DNA of 64,000 nucleotides from Herbaspirillum chlorophenolicum (GCF_001189955.1 NZ_LFLT01000004.1:1-64000); one strand, 5' to 3'. Positions 1 to 8,871 are shown, counted from the first letter of the stretch. Notes: generated by a model from the sequence alone, not told the origin. A program made the numbers and translations.

Positions 1-229
1 CTTCGTCGCCTATGCGCTGGGCGAGAAGGCGCCCAATAACAAGCCGGTACTGAAGTACATCATCCACGAATCGAGCTGCAGCGTGGGCCTGAACAAGGGC
101 GAAGAGGCACTGCTGGCCAAGGTCAACGAAACCATCACCGCGGCCAAGAAGAGCGGCGAACTCAACACGATCGTCAAGAAGTGGCTGAACGTGCCATTGC
201 CGCAGAAGATCGCGACCACTTACCAATGA
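1..229 (+). CDS. Amino-acid ABC transporter substrate-binding protein, C-terminal fragment
   Basis: Only the last 75 codons are inside the window; the gene is open at the left edge and reads in frame from base 2 to a TGA at 227-229. The fragment resembles the C-terminal lobe of periplasmic SBP_bac_3 (family 3) binding proteins: a 'VGLNKGEEALLAKVN' stretch followed by a short helix and 'KKWLNVPL', the usual end of polar amino-acid receptors where a final helix packs against lobe 1. These proteins deliver an amino acid to an inner-membrane ABC permease. The permease and ATPase genes are not visible, so they would have to lie upstream or elsewhere. The ligand cannot be assigned from the tail. 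It is unrelated to the liv transporter at 13-17 kb, whose binding protein would belong to a different (Peripla_BP_6) family. Confidence 0.75.
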   Translation, partial: FVAYALGEKAPNNKPVLKYIIHESSCSVGLNKGEEALLAKVNETITAAKKSGELNTIVKKWLNVPLPQKIATTYQ

Positions 230-321
230 TGCACAGAGCGGCCGAGACTCAGGCAGGTTCATCGGTACATGGATGCTTCGATGAGGCCGGCCGCTCCTTG
301 TAGGTGTTTTTCTGACACACC

Positions 322-349
322 AATCGGATACTGTCCGATCTGTTTTTTT
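322..349 (+). terminator. Rho-independent terminator after the binding-protein gene
   Basis: Six-base stem atcgga/tccgat with a five-base loop, followed within two bases by a run of seven T. It lies about 95 bases after the stop codon of the fragment at the window edge, on the same strand. The stem is short, so strength is uncertain. Confidence 0.5.
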
Positions 350-540
350 GCGACGCGACGATACTATGCATCTCAACGCACTCGAAACCGATGGACATCA
401 ATTTTCAGGCCGGAACGTCCCCCTCCGTCCGGCTCTGGAAACGTCCTTCCCCTAATCGGTTTATTCCCACGAGTCGTTTCATAAGCAGAAATTCATCGGA
501 GATTCCCCCGATCTCTGGCGTCTTAATATCCCTCCCCTCA

Positions 541-569
541 GGCCGCCTCCCCCAGGTGGCCATTTTTTT
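541..569 (+). terminator. Second terminator-like hairpin upstream of the DUF1275 gene
   Basis: Eight-base stem ggccgcct/aggtggcc with one G-U pair, a CCCCC loop and a run of seven T directly after. No open reading frame ends just before it, and the next gene begins at 739. It could be a second terminator for the upstream operon, or the 3' end of a short RNA transcribed from 350-540. Confidence 0.5.
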
Positions 570-738
570 GCCTATAGCAATGGTCCCGGGCAATCGCTGC
601 CGATGATACAACGCATCTCCGGCGTCGCAGGCGGGCAACGCCGATGCCATGATTCAGGTCAGCTTGTTGCGGGATGTCTGCCATATCGCCCCGTTGGGAA
701 GTATTCTTACAGCAATTCCCGATAGCCCTGAATCCGTC

Positions 739-1494
739 ATGCCGATCAATTACCTGCGCCGGCTTACCAGCCCGGCGCGCACCGAGTTGTCAAACCGGCA
801 TCTTGGCCGTTCGCTGGCTTTTGTCGCCGGGGCTATCAATGCCGGTGGCTTCCTGGCGGTGGGCCAATACACATCGCACATGTCGGGCATCGTCTCGGCA
901 CTGGCCGACGACCTGGTGCTGGGCCAGGCCATATTGCTGGTGACGGGCGCCAGCGCCCTGCTCGCTTTCATCGCCGGTGCGGCGACATCCGCCGTGATGA
1001 TCAACTGGGGCCGCCGCCGCCAGACCCATAGCGAATATGCCATGCCGCTGATGCTGGAGGCGGTATTGCTGCTGTGCTTCGGTATCCTCGGCAGCAACCT
1101 GGAGGGACATCGGCTGCTGTTCGTACCGGCCACAGTGGCGCTGCTGTGCTATGTGATGGGCTTGCAGAATGCCATGATCACCAAGATCTCCCGCGCCGAA
1201 ATCCGTACGACCCACGTCACCGGACTGGTAACCGACATCGGTATCGAGATCGGCAAGATGTGCTACTGGACGATGGCTCCCCGCATGCCGGGCGAGCATT
1301 TGACGGACGACCAGATACAGCCGGCATACCGCAAGTTGCTCCTGCTGTCATCGTTGCTGCTGATGTTCTTTCTGGGCGGTGTAATCGGTGCGATGGGCTT
1401 CAAGGCGGTGGGTTTTCTGGCAACCATTCCACTGGCAGCGTCCTTGTTCTTGCTGGCGCTGGTACCGCTGATCGATGACCTGGTTCGGAATTAG
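739..1494 (+). CDS. DUF1275 (YoaK-type) inner-membrane protein
   Basis: 251-residue polytopic membrane protein. It shows a 'FVAGAINAGGFLAVGQYTSH' first segment and 'MSGIVSALADDL', both typical of the DUF1275/YoaK family, followed by about five further hydrophobic segments and a central 'GLQNAMITKISRAEIRTTHVTG' region shared by the family (quoted in part). Function is not known; family members are predicted transporters or channels, often annotated only as YoaK. The same frame is open back to an ATG at 649, but the extra 30 residues are not family-like, so the ATG at 739 is preferred. No obvious Shine-Dalgarno sequence precedes either start. It stands alone between terminator-like hairpins and the autotransporter gene, giving no functional context. 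Confidence 0.8.
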   Translation: MPINYLRRLTSPARTELSNRHLGRSLAFVAGAINAGGFLAVGQYTSHMSGIVSALADDLVLGQAILLVTGASALLAFIAGAATSAVMINWGRRRQTHSEYAMPLMLEAVLLLCFGILGSNLEGHRLLFVPATVALLCYVMGLQNAMITKISRAEIRTTHVTGLVTDIGIEIGKMCYWTMAPRMPGEHLTDDQIQPAYRKLLLLSSLLLMFFLGGVIGAMGFKAVGFLATIPLAASLFLLALVPLIDDLVRN

Positions 1495-1525
1495 GGCCCG
1501 TAAACACCCTGAATCATCAAATACC

Positions 1526-1553
1526 TTGTCAATCGATGTAAATCAGTTATAAG
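1526..1553 (+). promoter_or_regulatory. Possible sigma70 promoter for the autotransporter
   Basis: TTGTCA at 1526-1531 and TATAAG at 1548-1553 with a 16-base spacer, in a locally AT-rich stretch. It would leave a leader of about 160 bases before the ATG at 1723. Judged by eye only. Confidence 0.35.
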
Positions 1554-1722
1554 AAACAACCCAGATTACTGGGAACAAAAACAACAATAACTAAGTCCAC
1601 ATGGGCAAATGTAAAGAGACATCCCGTCCATCAGGTTTGATTTCGCGCTCCTGTCCCGTACAGGATCAATTGCGATACAGCGTTGATTCAGGCACACCTT
1701 CCTAGCCAATTGCAAAGGAAAC

Positions 1723-4395
1723 ATGATGATGTATCTGCAATACGTACGCAGCCATCCATCTTTTCTCCTTCATCGCTTTCGCATTCACTATTTCACCATT
1801 GTTATCGGCTTAAGTAGTCTGACGGCAGGCAGTGCATGGGCCGCCTGCGACAATACCGCGCCGGCCTCCAATACCAGCGTCAGTTGCACGCCTTCCGGCG
1901 GCACGTCGCCGAGTGTGATCTCAGCTGCCAATAGCAACAATGTCAACGTCACCGTTTCCCCGGGAGCAATATCTTTTTCCAGAATGGGAATACAGGTTGT
2001 CGGCAACAGCAGCGTCACCAACAATGGCGCCATCACTACAGCGGCAGGATCGGGAAGCGGCCTGAAGGCGGGAATCTCCGCGCTGTCCAACAATAACGTG
2101 ATTACCAATAACGGTTCGATCCAGGTAACCGGGGCCAATATTTACGGCATCACCGTGGGCACTTCTGCCGCTGGCGGGGGCGGAGTCGGCAACACCATCG
2201 TCAACAGCCTGGGCGCCACAATTTCCACGTTGAACAGCGGTTCGGATGCGATCCATGTCGTGGGCGGCAACAACACGATCACCAACAACGGCACCATCAC
2301 GACAACCGGTTCGTCATCGACAGCCGTGTATGCGCAAGGCAATGCCAACAGCTTTACCAATAACGGCAGCATCAATGTGCAAGGCAATGGCTCTGACGGT
2401 GTGTTCATGAATACCGTCAGTTCGAGCTTCACGTCGAGCATCACAAATACCGGCAGCATCATCAGCGGCAGCTCATATGCCATACGCGGCCTCAACGGCA
2501 GTGATACGGTAATCAACAGCGGCTATCTCGAAGGACATGGCGGCGTCAACGGCGATACCGCCATCATCCTTGGCAACAGCCTCAACAATTCATTGATTCT
2601 GCGCACCGGCTCCCAGATTGTGGGTGCCGCAGATGGAGGCAAGGGCAACAGCAACGTTTATCTGGAAGGCAGCGGCCTGGTCAACAGCGAGTTCCGCAAC
2701 TTCAATACCTTGACCATGCGCGGTACCGCATGGAACTGGACTACAGATGCCACGTTCAACAGCACCTTGATCCAAACCGGTACGCTAACGCTGGACAGCG
2801 TGCTGACCAGTCCGGTGTACATCGATACTGCCGGTACCCTGGCCACTACCGGCGGCACCACATCGGTTGCCAGCAGCAGCGCCGGCGCTGCGCCTGGAAC
2901 CGTAGTGGGTGTGCTTTCAGGTGTCGGCAGCGTCGCCGGCAACCTGATCAATGGCGGTACCGTGCATCCGGGTGCTGGAGACGGCACCGGCGCGCTGACG
3001 ATCAATGGCAATTACACCAATCTGAGTTCGGGTACATTGCTGATTGATATCACACCAACTTCTGCAGGCAAGCTGATCGTTGCCAATCCTGGCACTGTCA
3101 GTCTGCAGGGTGGTCAGGTCACGGCCAATTTCATGCCGGGCAACTATGACGCATTCCAGCAGCAGGAAATCATTCATTGCACGGGCAATTGCGTCACCGG
3201 CACCTTTTCCGTCTATACGCCATCTGCGTTTCTCGATACTACGGTATTCAACGGCGCCGGCAACAACAGCGTATTCATCGGTTATCAACGCAACAATGTC
3301 AGCTTCGCCGAGATTGCCACGACCGATAACGACAAAGCCGCGGCCGCTTCGCTGGATGCGAATGCCAAGGCCGGAGGCATGACCGATACGGTCGATCAAT
3401 TGGTAGTGATGTCGGCGGCGCAGGCGCAAAACACATTCAGCAACCTGGGGGGCGGCGATGTGCATGCAACGCTGGCTGGCTTGAATATGCGGCAGAGTGA
3501 GATGTTTGCACGAGCCCTGACGCAACGCCTGTCCGGCAATCTGCCGCGCGACATGGCGCATGATTCCGCCTTGTGGGCACGTCCGTATTACAGCGACGGC
3601 CACGTCAGCAGCAATGTGGTTGCTGGTGTGGATTACCGCATCAATGGCTTGGCCGCCGGCATGGACCGCTGGATCTCGCCTGAATGGCTGATCGGCGCCG
3701 GCATTGATATTTCACAATTGCAGGGCAATTTCTCTGCTTATGATGCAAGCGCGAAGACGGATGCCTATCAGCTCGGCATCTACAGCAGCTATCAGCATGA
3801 TGCTTTTTATTCCGACGCAATTCTCAGTGCCGGCTGGCAGAAAAACTCGATTAACCGCACCATCAATTTCGCCAATACCAGCCAGAGGGCCAATGCGGCT
3901 TACACCGGACAACATGTGAATTTCTATCTGGAGAGTGGCTATAAGCTGCCGCTGTCCGGGCAACTGACGCTGAAGCCATTGGCCTCCCTGAGTTATATGC
4001 GGCAGCGCGAACCCGGCTTTGCCGAAAGTGGCGCAGGAGAAATAGGTTTGAATGCCGACAGTGCCACTACGCAGAGCGTGCGCTCCGGTCTGGGGGCGGC
4101 CTTGATGAAGGACTTCGCTTTAGGCAGCGGAAAGATGACCTTAGAGGGCAAGGCACGCTGGCTGCATGAATTTGCCAGCCGTACGCCGCAGTTCCAAGCC
4201 TTGTTTGTCGGCGATGTCACCGGACAGCGTTTTACGGTGCAGGGAGCGGAAACGTGGCGTGATGCAGCCCTGCTCGGCGTCAATTTCATCTACTCCAACG
4301 CCGCGAATATGCAGGTTTATCTGAGCTACGATGCCACCGTTGCCAAGAGCAATTCTGCACATACGATTACCGCTGGCTTGCGTTATGTCTGGTAA
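1723..4395 (+). CDS. Classical (type Va) autotransporter with beta-helix passenger
   Basis: 890 residues. The N-terminus is a long signal peptide with a basic stretch, a hydrophobic core (about residues 23-38) and an 'AWA' cleavage site near residue 40. Residues about 45-330 carry repeats of the pattern '(I/V/F)TNNGxI' (for example VTNNGAIT, ITNNGSIQ, ITNNGTIT, FTNNGSIN), as expected for a right-handed beta-helix passenger. Residues about 600-890 form an autotransporter beta-barrel domain ending in the aromatic 'GLRYVW' expected of outer-membrane barrels. The product would be exported by Sec and displayed on or released from the cell surface, probably in adhesion. The start has a good ribosome binding site (AAAGGAAAC, then ATG). 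The passenger contains cysteines (two near the mature N-terminus and a CTGNC motif near residue 490), which is uncommon in this class. No protease triad is recognisable. Confidence 0.88.
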   Translation: MMMYLQYVRSHPSFLLHRFRIHYFTIVIGLSSLTAGSAWAACDNTAPASNTSVSCTPSGGTSPSVISAANSNNVNVTVSPGAISFSRMGIQVVGNSSVTNNGAITTAAGSGSGLKAGISALSNNNVITNNGSIQVTGANIYGITVGTSAAGGGGVGNTIVNSLGATISTLNSGSDAIHVVGGNNTITNNGTITTTGSSSTAVYAQGNANSFTNNGSINVQGNGSDGVFMNTVSSSFTSSITNTGSIISGSSYAIRGLNGSDTVINSGYLEGHGGVNGDTAIILGNSLNNSLILRTGSQIVGAADGGKGNSNVYLEGSGLVNSEFRNFNTLTMRGTAWNWTTDATFNSTLIQTGTLTLDSVLTSPVYIDTAGTLATTGGTTSVASSSAGAAPGTVVGVLSGVGSVAGNLINGGTVHPGAGDGTGALTINGNYTNLSSGTLLIDITPTSAGKLIVANPGTVSLQGGQVTANFMPGNYDAFQQQEIIHCTGNCVTGTFSVYTPSAFLDTTVFNGAGNNSVFIGYQRNNVSFAEIATTDNDKAAAASLDANAKAGGMTDTVDQLVVMSAAQAQNTFSNLGGGDVHATLAGLNMRQSEMFARALTQRLSGNLPRDMAHDSALWARPYYSDGHVSSNVVAGVDYRINGLAAGMDRWISPEWLIGAGIDISQLQGNFSAYDASAKTDAYQLGIYSSYQHDAFYSDAILSAGWQKNSINRTINFANTSQRANAAYTGQHVNFYLESGYKLPLSGQLTLKPLASLSYMRQREPGFAESGAGEIGLNADSATTQSVRSGLGAALMKDFALGSGKMTLEGKARWLHEFASRTPQFQALFVGDVTGQRFTVQGAETWRDAALLGVNFIYSNAANMQVYLSYDATVAKSNSAHTITAGLRYVW

Positions 4396-4479
4396 GTCAG
4401 GATGCAGTTCTCGGGCATAACGGCAACGGCCTGGCTGCGCAAGCAAGCGCAGCCAGGCTGTTCGTCCGGAAGACAGTCT

Positions 4480-4785
4480 TCAGCTTTGCTGTGACGGATT
4501 GATGTCCGACTGCTGCGGCTGTAATGCTTGCGGCGTACTTTGGGTCATCTGCGCAGGCGCGACAGTCATGTTGTCGCCGGTGGAACTGGCATTGGTGATG
4601 TTCTTGCGGCCATGGCTGTTCAGTCCGCCCTTGCGGCCCGCTTCGCGGGCCTCGGCCGAGGTGAACTCGTGGGCGGCGCCTTTGGCATGGGCTGCCTTGC
4701 CGCCCATGCTGGCGATCTGGCGCTGCTTGCCCGGATCCATTGCTGCGAAGCCGCGGCTGCTGCCAGGGTTTTGTGCATTTGCCAT
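4480..4785 (-). CDS. KGG-repeat general stress protein
   Basis: 101-residue hydrophilic protein. Its N-terminal half carries three KGG-type motifs ('MDPGKQRQIASMGGKAAH', 'HAKGAAHEFTSAEAREAGRKGG', 'HGRKN'), the signature of the stress-induced KGG / YciG / con-10 family. The C-terminal third is rich in Gln, Ser, Thr and Pro and looks disordered. Members of this family accumulate in stationary phase or under stress, and the molecular role is unclear. An AAAGGAG ribosome binding site lies seven bases before the ATG. It is transcribed alone, convergent with the autotransporter gene. Confidence 0.85.
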   Translation of the reverse strand: MANAQNPGSSRGFAAMDPGKQRQIASMGGKAAHAKGAAHEFTSAEAREAGRKGGLNSHGRKNITNASSTGDNMTVAPAQMTQSTPQALQPQQSDINPSQQS

Positions 4786-5138
4786 GTCTGACTCCTTTGT
4801 CTGGAATACTCAAAAGTGAAGTGGGAAGTAATCAGAGGGCAGTCGGGAGTTCAAGCCCTGTCTCACAGCGATGCCAAGCCGGTTGCCGGATATCGCTGAT
4901 GGGGCAAACCGTCTGTCCACGTCAGCAGTGTAAAAAGCATTCACGGCCGCCACTATCAGAAGAGTTCATCAGTCCATGTAGGCATTGGCTGTAGGAAATG
5001 AAGGAAAGCATGAAGATGAGCTTACCGGTTCCTGCCGTCAGGTTGCCTCCCGGATACTTTCGAGGGATCGACAGAGACAAAGTGGTCGAGCGCACAGGCC
5101 GGCCTATGCCAGGCGATTCGGGATGAAACCGTGTTTGT
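4786..5138. other. Intergenic region, nothing assigned
   Basis: 353 bases between the KGG gene and the ParB-like gene. It should contain the KGG promoter on the minus strand, but I could not point to convincing -35/-10 elements, and no open frame here looks like a protein. Confidence 0.4.
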
Positions 5139-5507
5139 TCAGACGATCTTGCAGGGGATCAAGGCATCTTCGCTGAACGCGTATACCGCACACAACCGAT
5201 GATAGCCATCGGCAATGAGAACTCTGACTCCGGTATCCCTGACCAGCAGCAGCGGCGAGAGCTTGTTTCCGGCAAGAATCTTCTGGCGGTCTTTCTCGAC
5301 GTGCGCATTGCTGGTGCCGAGTAGCGATAGCCCAGATGCACGAAAGATGTCTTTGGCCTTGAACTTGGACAAGGGGGCCTGCTGGAGCTGATCGGCATAG
5401 CGGCCCGCTTTCGCCTCGTCATACAAAAGACTCAGGTAGGACTTGGCGGCGGGATAATCCTGCTCTTCCGGCTCGCTCAGCCAATGGATGTCAACTTTAT
5501 CGGTCAT
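5139..5507 (-). CDS. Small stand-alone ParB/sulfiredoxin-like domain protein
   Basis: 122 residues. The C-terminal half has 'KLSPLLLVRD' followed by 'LIADGYHRLCAVYAF'; the pattern (strand, then DGxHRL, then helix) is the nucleotide-binding core of the ParB/Srx N-terminal domain. No DNA-binding or partner domain is attached, so it is not a chromosome-partition ParB. Such small domains are usually left as hypothetical proteins; CTPase, ATPase or nuclease-like roles have been shown for relatives, but nothing here picks between them. The start at 5507 is preferred because an AGGAAA site stands before it; the frame is open further upstream but overlaps the neighbouring cyclase gene in another frame. 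It lies 46 bases downstream of the diguanylate cyclase on the same strand and may be cotranscribed with it. Confidence 0.7.
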   Translation of the reverse strand: MTDKVDIHWLSEPEEQDYPAAKSYLSLLYDEAKAGRYADQLQQAPLSKFKAKDIFRASGLSLLGTSNAHVEKDRQKILAGNKLSPLLLVRDTGVRVLIADGYHRLCAVYAFSEDALIPCKIV

Positions 5508-5553
5508 CGCACTTTTCCTTTCGGTTTTGTAAACGGAAACGGCAAATCCATCC

Positions 5554-6735
5554 TCAAGCCACCTGGGCCATGCGGAAAGCATTGCGCCCTTCGGCTTTGG
5601 CGCGGTACAAGGCAATGTCGGCCTGGTGCACCAAAGCATCCCAGGTCTGGCTCTGGCCCGGCTGCAATACCACCAGCCCGGCACTGATGGTAACCGTCTG
5701 GCCATGGTCGAAGGCATGGTCGCGTACTGCCTCGATCAGCCGTGCGCCGATGCGGTTGGCTTCGAACTGATTGAGACCGGGAAATACCGCGCAAAACTCC
5801 TCCCCGCCATAACGGCCGAGCACATCGCCATCGCGGCAATTCTCACGCAGGACGGCAGCGATGCTCGCCAGCACCCTGTCACCCACCAGGTGGCCGAAGC
5901 GGTCGTTGATATGCTTGAAATGGTCGACATCGATGAAGGCCAGCGTCAGGCTGCTGCTTTTGGAGACCGCATCGCGCAGCATATGTTCGCCGCAGCGCAC
6001 CAGCTCGCGCCGGTTGAGGGCGCGTGTCAGTTCGTCCTCGGTTGCCAGGCGTTGCTTGTCGGCGACCAGCCGCTCGAAATACACCATCAGCAATGCTGCC
6101 GACAGCAACAAGCTGCCGCCCAGCGGAATCAGGTAAACCAGGGCCACGCCAAGATCGCTCATCCGCGGCGGCTCGAAGACTTCGGGGTGGAACGACGAAA
6201 TCACCAGGCGGGCGATATAGACTGCGCTCAGGATGATCATCGCTGCAATGCCTATGCCGCGCCCAAAGGTCCAGCGCGCATAGCGGCGCGCCTGCGGGCC
6301 GGACAAGCCTGTCTTGAATTCCATCAGCACCAGGAAAAACACCAGTTGCATGGCGCCGATCGCCAGGTAACTGCGCTGGGTGAAGTTGGCATCCATGGCC
6401 AGCAAGGCGCCGAACAACACGGCGTAGACCACGGTAAACAGCCATGGCCACCAGCGCGCCGGACGCTGATAGAAGCTGCGCAAGCCGCTCCAGGCGGCAA
6501 TGCAGGAAGCAAACAGGCTGGTATTGCCGACCAGCAAACCGGCGGCGCGCCAAATGCCGGTCGAGCCGGCCTGGACCAAGACGATCAGGCAGATGGAAAA
6601 CGCCGCCAGGACACCGGACAACGCCCAGTAGCGCGTGCAGCGCTCGGTCGGCGTACTCAGGAACACCCCGGCCATGATCAGGCTGCTACAGAGCTGCACG
6701 ATAGCCAAAGCGATACTGGCCGTGAATGGATTCAT
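5554..6735 (-). CDS. Membrane-bound diguanylate cyclase (GGDEF domain)
   Basis: 393 residues. Residues 1-205 contain about six hydrophobic segments forming an uncharacterised membrane sensor module. Residues about 215-385 are a GGDEF domain with an intact active site written GGEEF ('GRYGGEEFCAVFPG'), so the protein should make cyclic di-GMP from two GTP. An allosteric I-site RxxD ('RDGD') sits five residues before GGEEF, suggesting product inhibition. There is no EAL domain. The signal is unknown. The ParB-like gene follows closely, and a LysR gene lies upstream in the same direction but ends about 80 bases before this start. Confidence 0.92.
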   Translation of the reverse strand: MNPFTASIALAIVQLCSSLIMAGVFLSTPTERCTRYWALSGVLAAFSICLIVLVQAGSTGIWRAAGLLVGNTSLFASCIAAWSGLRSFYQRPARWWPWLFTVVYAVLFGALLAMDANFTQRSYLAIGAMQLVFFLVLMEFKTGLSGPQARRYARWTFGRGIGIAAMIILSAVYIARLVISSFHPEVFEPPRMSDLGVALVYLIPLGGSLLLSAALLMVYFERLVADKQRLATEDELTRALNRRELVRCGEHMLRDAVSKSSSLTLAFIDVDHFKHINDRFGHLVGDRVLASIAAVLRENCRDGDVLGRYGGEEFCAVFPGLNQFEANRIGARLIEAVRDHAFDHGQTVTISAGLVVLQPGQSQTWDALVHQADIALYRAKAEGRNAFRMAQVA

Positions 6736-6815
6736 CCGAATACGTCCGCCTCACAGAGGCAAGAAAAAATGATGGGACATATGTTATCGCATGGGTTACT
6801 GCGATGGCCAAACTC

Positions 6816-7757
6816 TTATTCCCGTTTCAGCAATTCGGTATGCCCCCATTTACCCGAACGGCACAATTCGTCAGTCACATCGAGCACCAATTGCTCGACT
6901 GCCGCCGCAGCGTTGGTCAGGGGGATATTCTTGGAGGCGCACAGCGCCAGCGTGCGCGAGATTTTTTCTCCGGCGATGGAATGCGCCACCATTTCTCCGC
7001 GCTCGATGTCCGCCAGCAGCGGCGCCACCGGCAAGATCGTGGCCCCGATATCGGCCAGGATGGCCGATTTCAGGATCGCCACCGAATTGATCTCGATCAC
7101 GTTCTCCAGCGCCATGCCCCTGGAACGCACCAGGTTTTCGATGCGCGGCCGCACGCCATGCGCCAGCCCCGGCAGGATCAGCGGCGCCTCGATCGCCTTG
7201 GCCAGCTGCACGCCACGGCGCCCGGAAACGCCATAACGCGACTTGGCGCGGGTGATGTACATCATCTCCTCTTCGATCATCGGCGTGGTGGCGAAGGAAG
7301 AGAGCTGGCCATCGTCGAACAGCACCGCCAGGTTGATGCGACCCGACTTGAGCTGGGTGATCAGGTTGCCGGTCAGCTCCTCGGTCAGTTGCAGCGTGAT
7401 CTCGGGATAGGTGGAGCGCACCGCGTTCAGCAGCGGCAACGCCAGCGCGTTGGACACGCTTTGCGGAATCCCCAGCGCCACCGTGCCGGACGGCTTGTCG
7501 GTCGATTGCGCCACAGCCTGCTTGGCGTCCTGGATCTGTTTCAGGATCGCCAGGGCATGCTCATAAAACACCTTGCCGGCATCGGTGGCAATCACCCCCT
7601 GGGCCGAGCGGTGCAGCAGTTGCGCCTCCATCTCGTCTTCCAGCTGGCGGATCTGCTGGGTCAGGGCCGGTTGCGCAATGTGCAGCACGCGTGCGGCGCG
7701 CGAGAGGGAGCCGTGGTCGACGATGGCGACGAAATACCGCAGTTGACGCAATTCCAT
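6816..7757 (-). CDS. LysR-type transcriptional regulator (Nac/CbbR-like)
   Basis: 313 residues from the ATG at 7757. Residues 1-60 are the winged helix-turn-helix ('LRYFVAIVDHGSLSRAARVL', 'AQPALTQQIRQLEDEM'), and residues about 90-300 are the LysR substrate-binding domain. The frame is open 16 codons further upstream, but the LysR N-terminus conventionally begins at MELRQLRYF. It lies 87 bases downstream of the GntR regulator on the same strand, so the two may share a transcript divergent from the aldehyde dehydrogenase operon. Whether it controls that operon is not shown by the sequence. The effector is unknown. Confidence 0.85.
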   Translation of the reverse strand: MELRQLRYFVAIVDHGSLSRAARVLHIAQPALTQQIRQLEDEMEAQLLHRSAQGVIATDAGKVFYEHALAILKQIQDAKQAVAQSTDKPSGTVALGIPQSVSNALALPLLNAVRSTYPEITLQLTEELTGNLITQLKSGRINLAVLFDDGQLSSFATTPMIEEEMMYITRAKSRYGVSGRRGVQLAKAIEAPLILPGLAHGVRPRIENLVRSRGMALENVIEINSVAILKSAILADIGATILPVAPLLADIERGEMVAHSIAGEKISRTLALCASKNIPLTNAAAAVEQLVLDVTDELCRSGKWGHTELLKRE

Positions 7758-7844
7758 TCGGGGAAATTCCAGTGGTTCGTTCTTGATTGTCTTGTGCCGC
7801 CGCACGCCTGATTTGTCAACTTACTTGACAGCATGGCGCAGGCG

Positions 7845-8708
7845 CTACATCCCGGGCCGGCTGTTGAACATTCGTGTGCGGGCGTTCTCGATATGGCCGC
7901 GCATGGCGCGCCGGGCACCCTCGGCATCCTGCTCGCGGATCAGGTTGAAGATATGGCGGTGTTCGTCCATCGCATCCTGCGAACGCGTCCATGGCGGGAT
8001 ATGCATCAGGTGGCGCAGCATGTTCACGGCGTGGCTGACATCGTATTCCAGCGTCTTCATCACCTGCACGAAACGCACATTGGCGGTGGCCATGGCGATC
8101 GCCTCATGGAAGGCGAAATCGAAATGGTGGGCGATACCGCCGACGGCATTGGCTTGCTCGAAGCCGGCCAGCAGGCGCTCCATCTTGTCCAAATCCTGTG
8201 CATTGCGGCGCAGCGCGGCCATGTAGGCGCACTCCGGCTCGATCACCAGGCGCAGCTCCAGGCCGTTCATGATGTGGCCGATGCGGGTCTCGGGCTCGGC
8301 ATCCTGCGATGTCGCTGCCAGTCCCGGCTTTTCCTTCACATACGTGCCGGAGCCGCGGATCGACTCAACCAGCTGGTCTTCGCGCAAACGGTCCAGTGCC
8401 TGCCGCACCACCGGCCGCGACACATCGAACAACGTCGCCAGGTCGTTTTCCGCCGGCAGCTTGCTGCCTACCGCAATACGGCCCTCGACGATGGCGTGGA
8501 ACAGCGTCTCATAGATGCGTTCGGCGAAGCGTTCCGGGCGGACCGGCCCGAGGCCGGCCGCCGCCAGCGTCAGGATTTCAGGTGAGCTGCCGGCTGGGCG
8601 CGCCACATTCTTCAAATTGACAACTTTGGCGGATACCCCGCCGTTTGCGGCATCCGCATCATCCGCTCGTGTGCCGCCTGGATGGCGCGGCTGGCTGGAT
8701 TTCGGCAT
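7845..8708 (-). CDS. GntR-family regulator, FadR/FCD subfamily
   Basis: 287 residues. After an unusual 45-residue polar N-terminal extension, residues about 48-120 form a GntR winged helix ('RIYETLFHAIVEGRIAVGSK', 'LPAENDLATLFDVSRPVVRQ', 'ALDRLREDQLVESIRGSGTY'). Residues about 145-285 are an all-helical FCD ligand domain with the metal-site type residues 'HFDFAFHEAIA' and a C-terminal 'AMRGHIENAR'. The ATG at 8708 is chosen because GGGAGAC precedes it; an in-frame GTG lies four codons upstream. The gene is divergent from the aldehyde dehydrogenase operon, the usual arrangement for a local repressor that responds to the pathway substrate. I infer it controls that operon. Confidence 0.87.
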   Translation of the reverse strand: MPKSSQPRHPGGTRADDADAANGGVSAKVVNLKNVARPAGSSPEILTLAAAGLGPVRPERFAERIYETLFHAIVEGRIAVGSKLPAENDLATLFDVSRPVVRQALDRLREDQLVESIRGSGTYVKEKPGLAATSQDAEPETRIGHIMNGLELRLVIEPECAYMAALRRNAQDLDKMERLLAGFEQANAVGGIAHHFDFAFHEAIAMATANVRFVQVMKTLEYDVSHAVNMLRHLMHIPPWTRSQDAMDEHRHIFNLIREQDAEGARRAMRGHIENARTRMFNSRPGM

Positions 8709-8729
8709 ATCGTCTCCCACTTTATATGT

Positions 8730-8740
8730 CGCACGGTGCG
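8730..8740. promoter_or_regulatory. Palindrome before the GntR gene, possible operator
   Basis: Perfect palindrome cgcac-g-gtgcg, 22 bases upstream of the regulator start and next to a TATAAA on the minus strand that could be its -10 element. Position fits autoregulation, but the sequence does not match a FadR-type site I can name. Confidence 0.3.
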
Positions 8741-8871
8741 GTCATTTTCGCTGCAATGCCGCATCACTGCTGGGCCGCGAACACGGCCGACTTGATGTGC
8801 ATGGTAGCGGATTTGCTGCGCGCGCAGAGTGTTTTTGCCAAAGAAAGTGGCCACCAAATAAGTAAAATAAA

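Larger units (their letters stand above)
230..738. other. Intergenic region holding two terminator-like hairpins
   Basis: 509 bases with no convincing coding frame. It contains the hairpins at 322-349 and 541-569. No clear ribosome binding site precedes the DUF1275 start at 739, so a promoter close to that gene could not be fixed. Confidence 0.5.

Noticed and set aside
4985-5176. Small plus-strand frame between the KGG and ParB-like genes
   Set aside because: It overlaps the 3' end of the ParB-like gene and encodes an Arg-rich peptide with no family features.
5626-7236. 536-codon plus-strand frame across the cyclase and LysR genes
   Set aside because: Antisense to two well-supported genes; composition is Gln/His/Arg-rich and lacks any recognisable domain.
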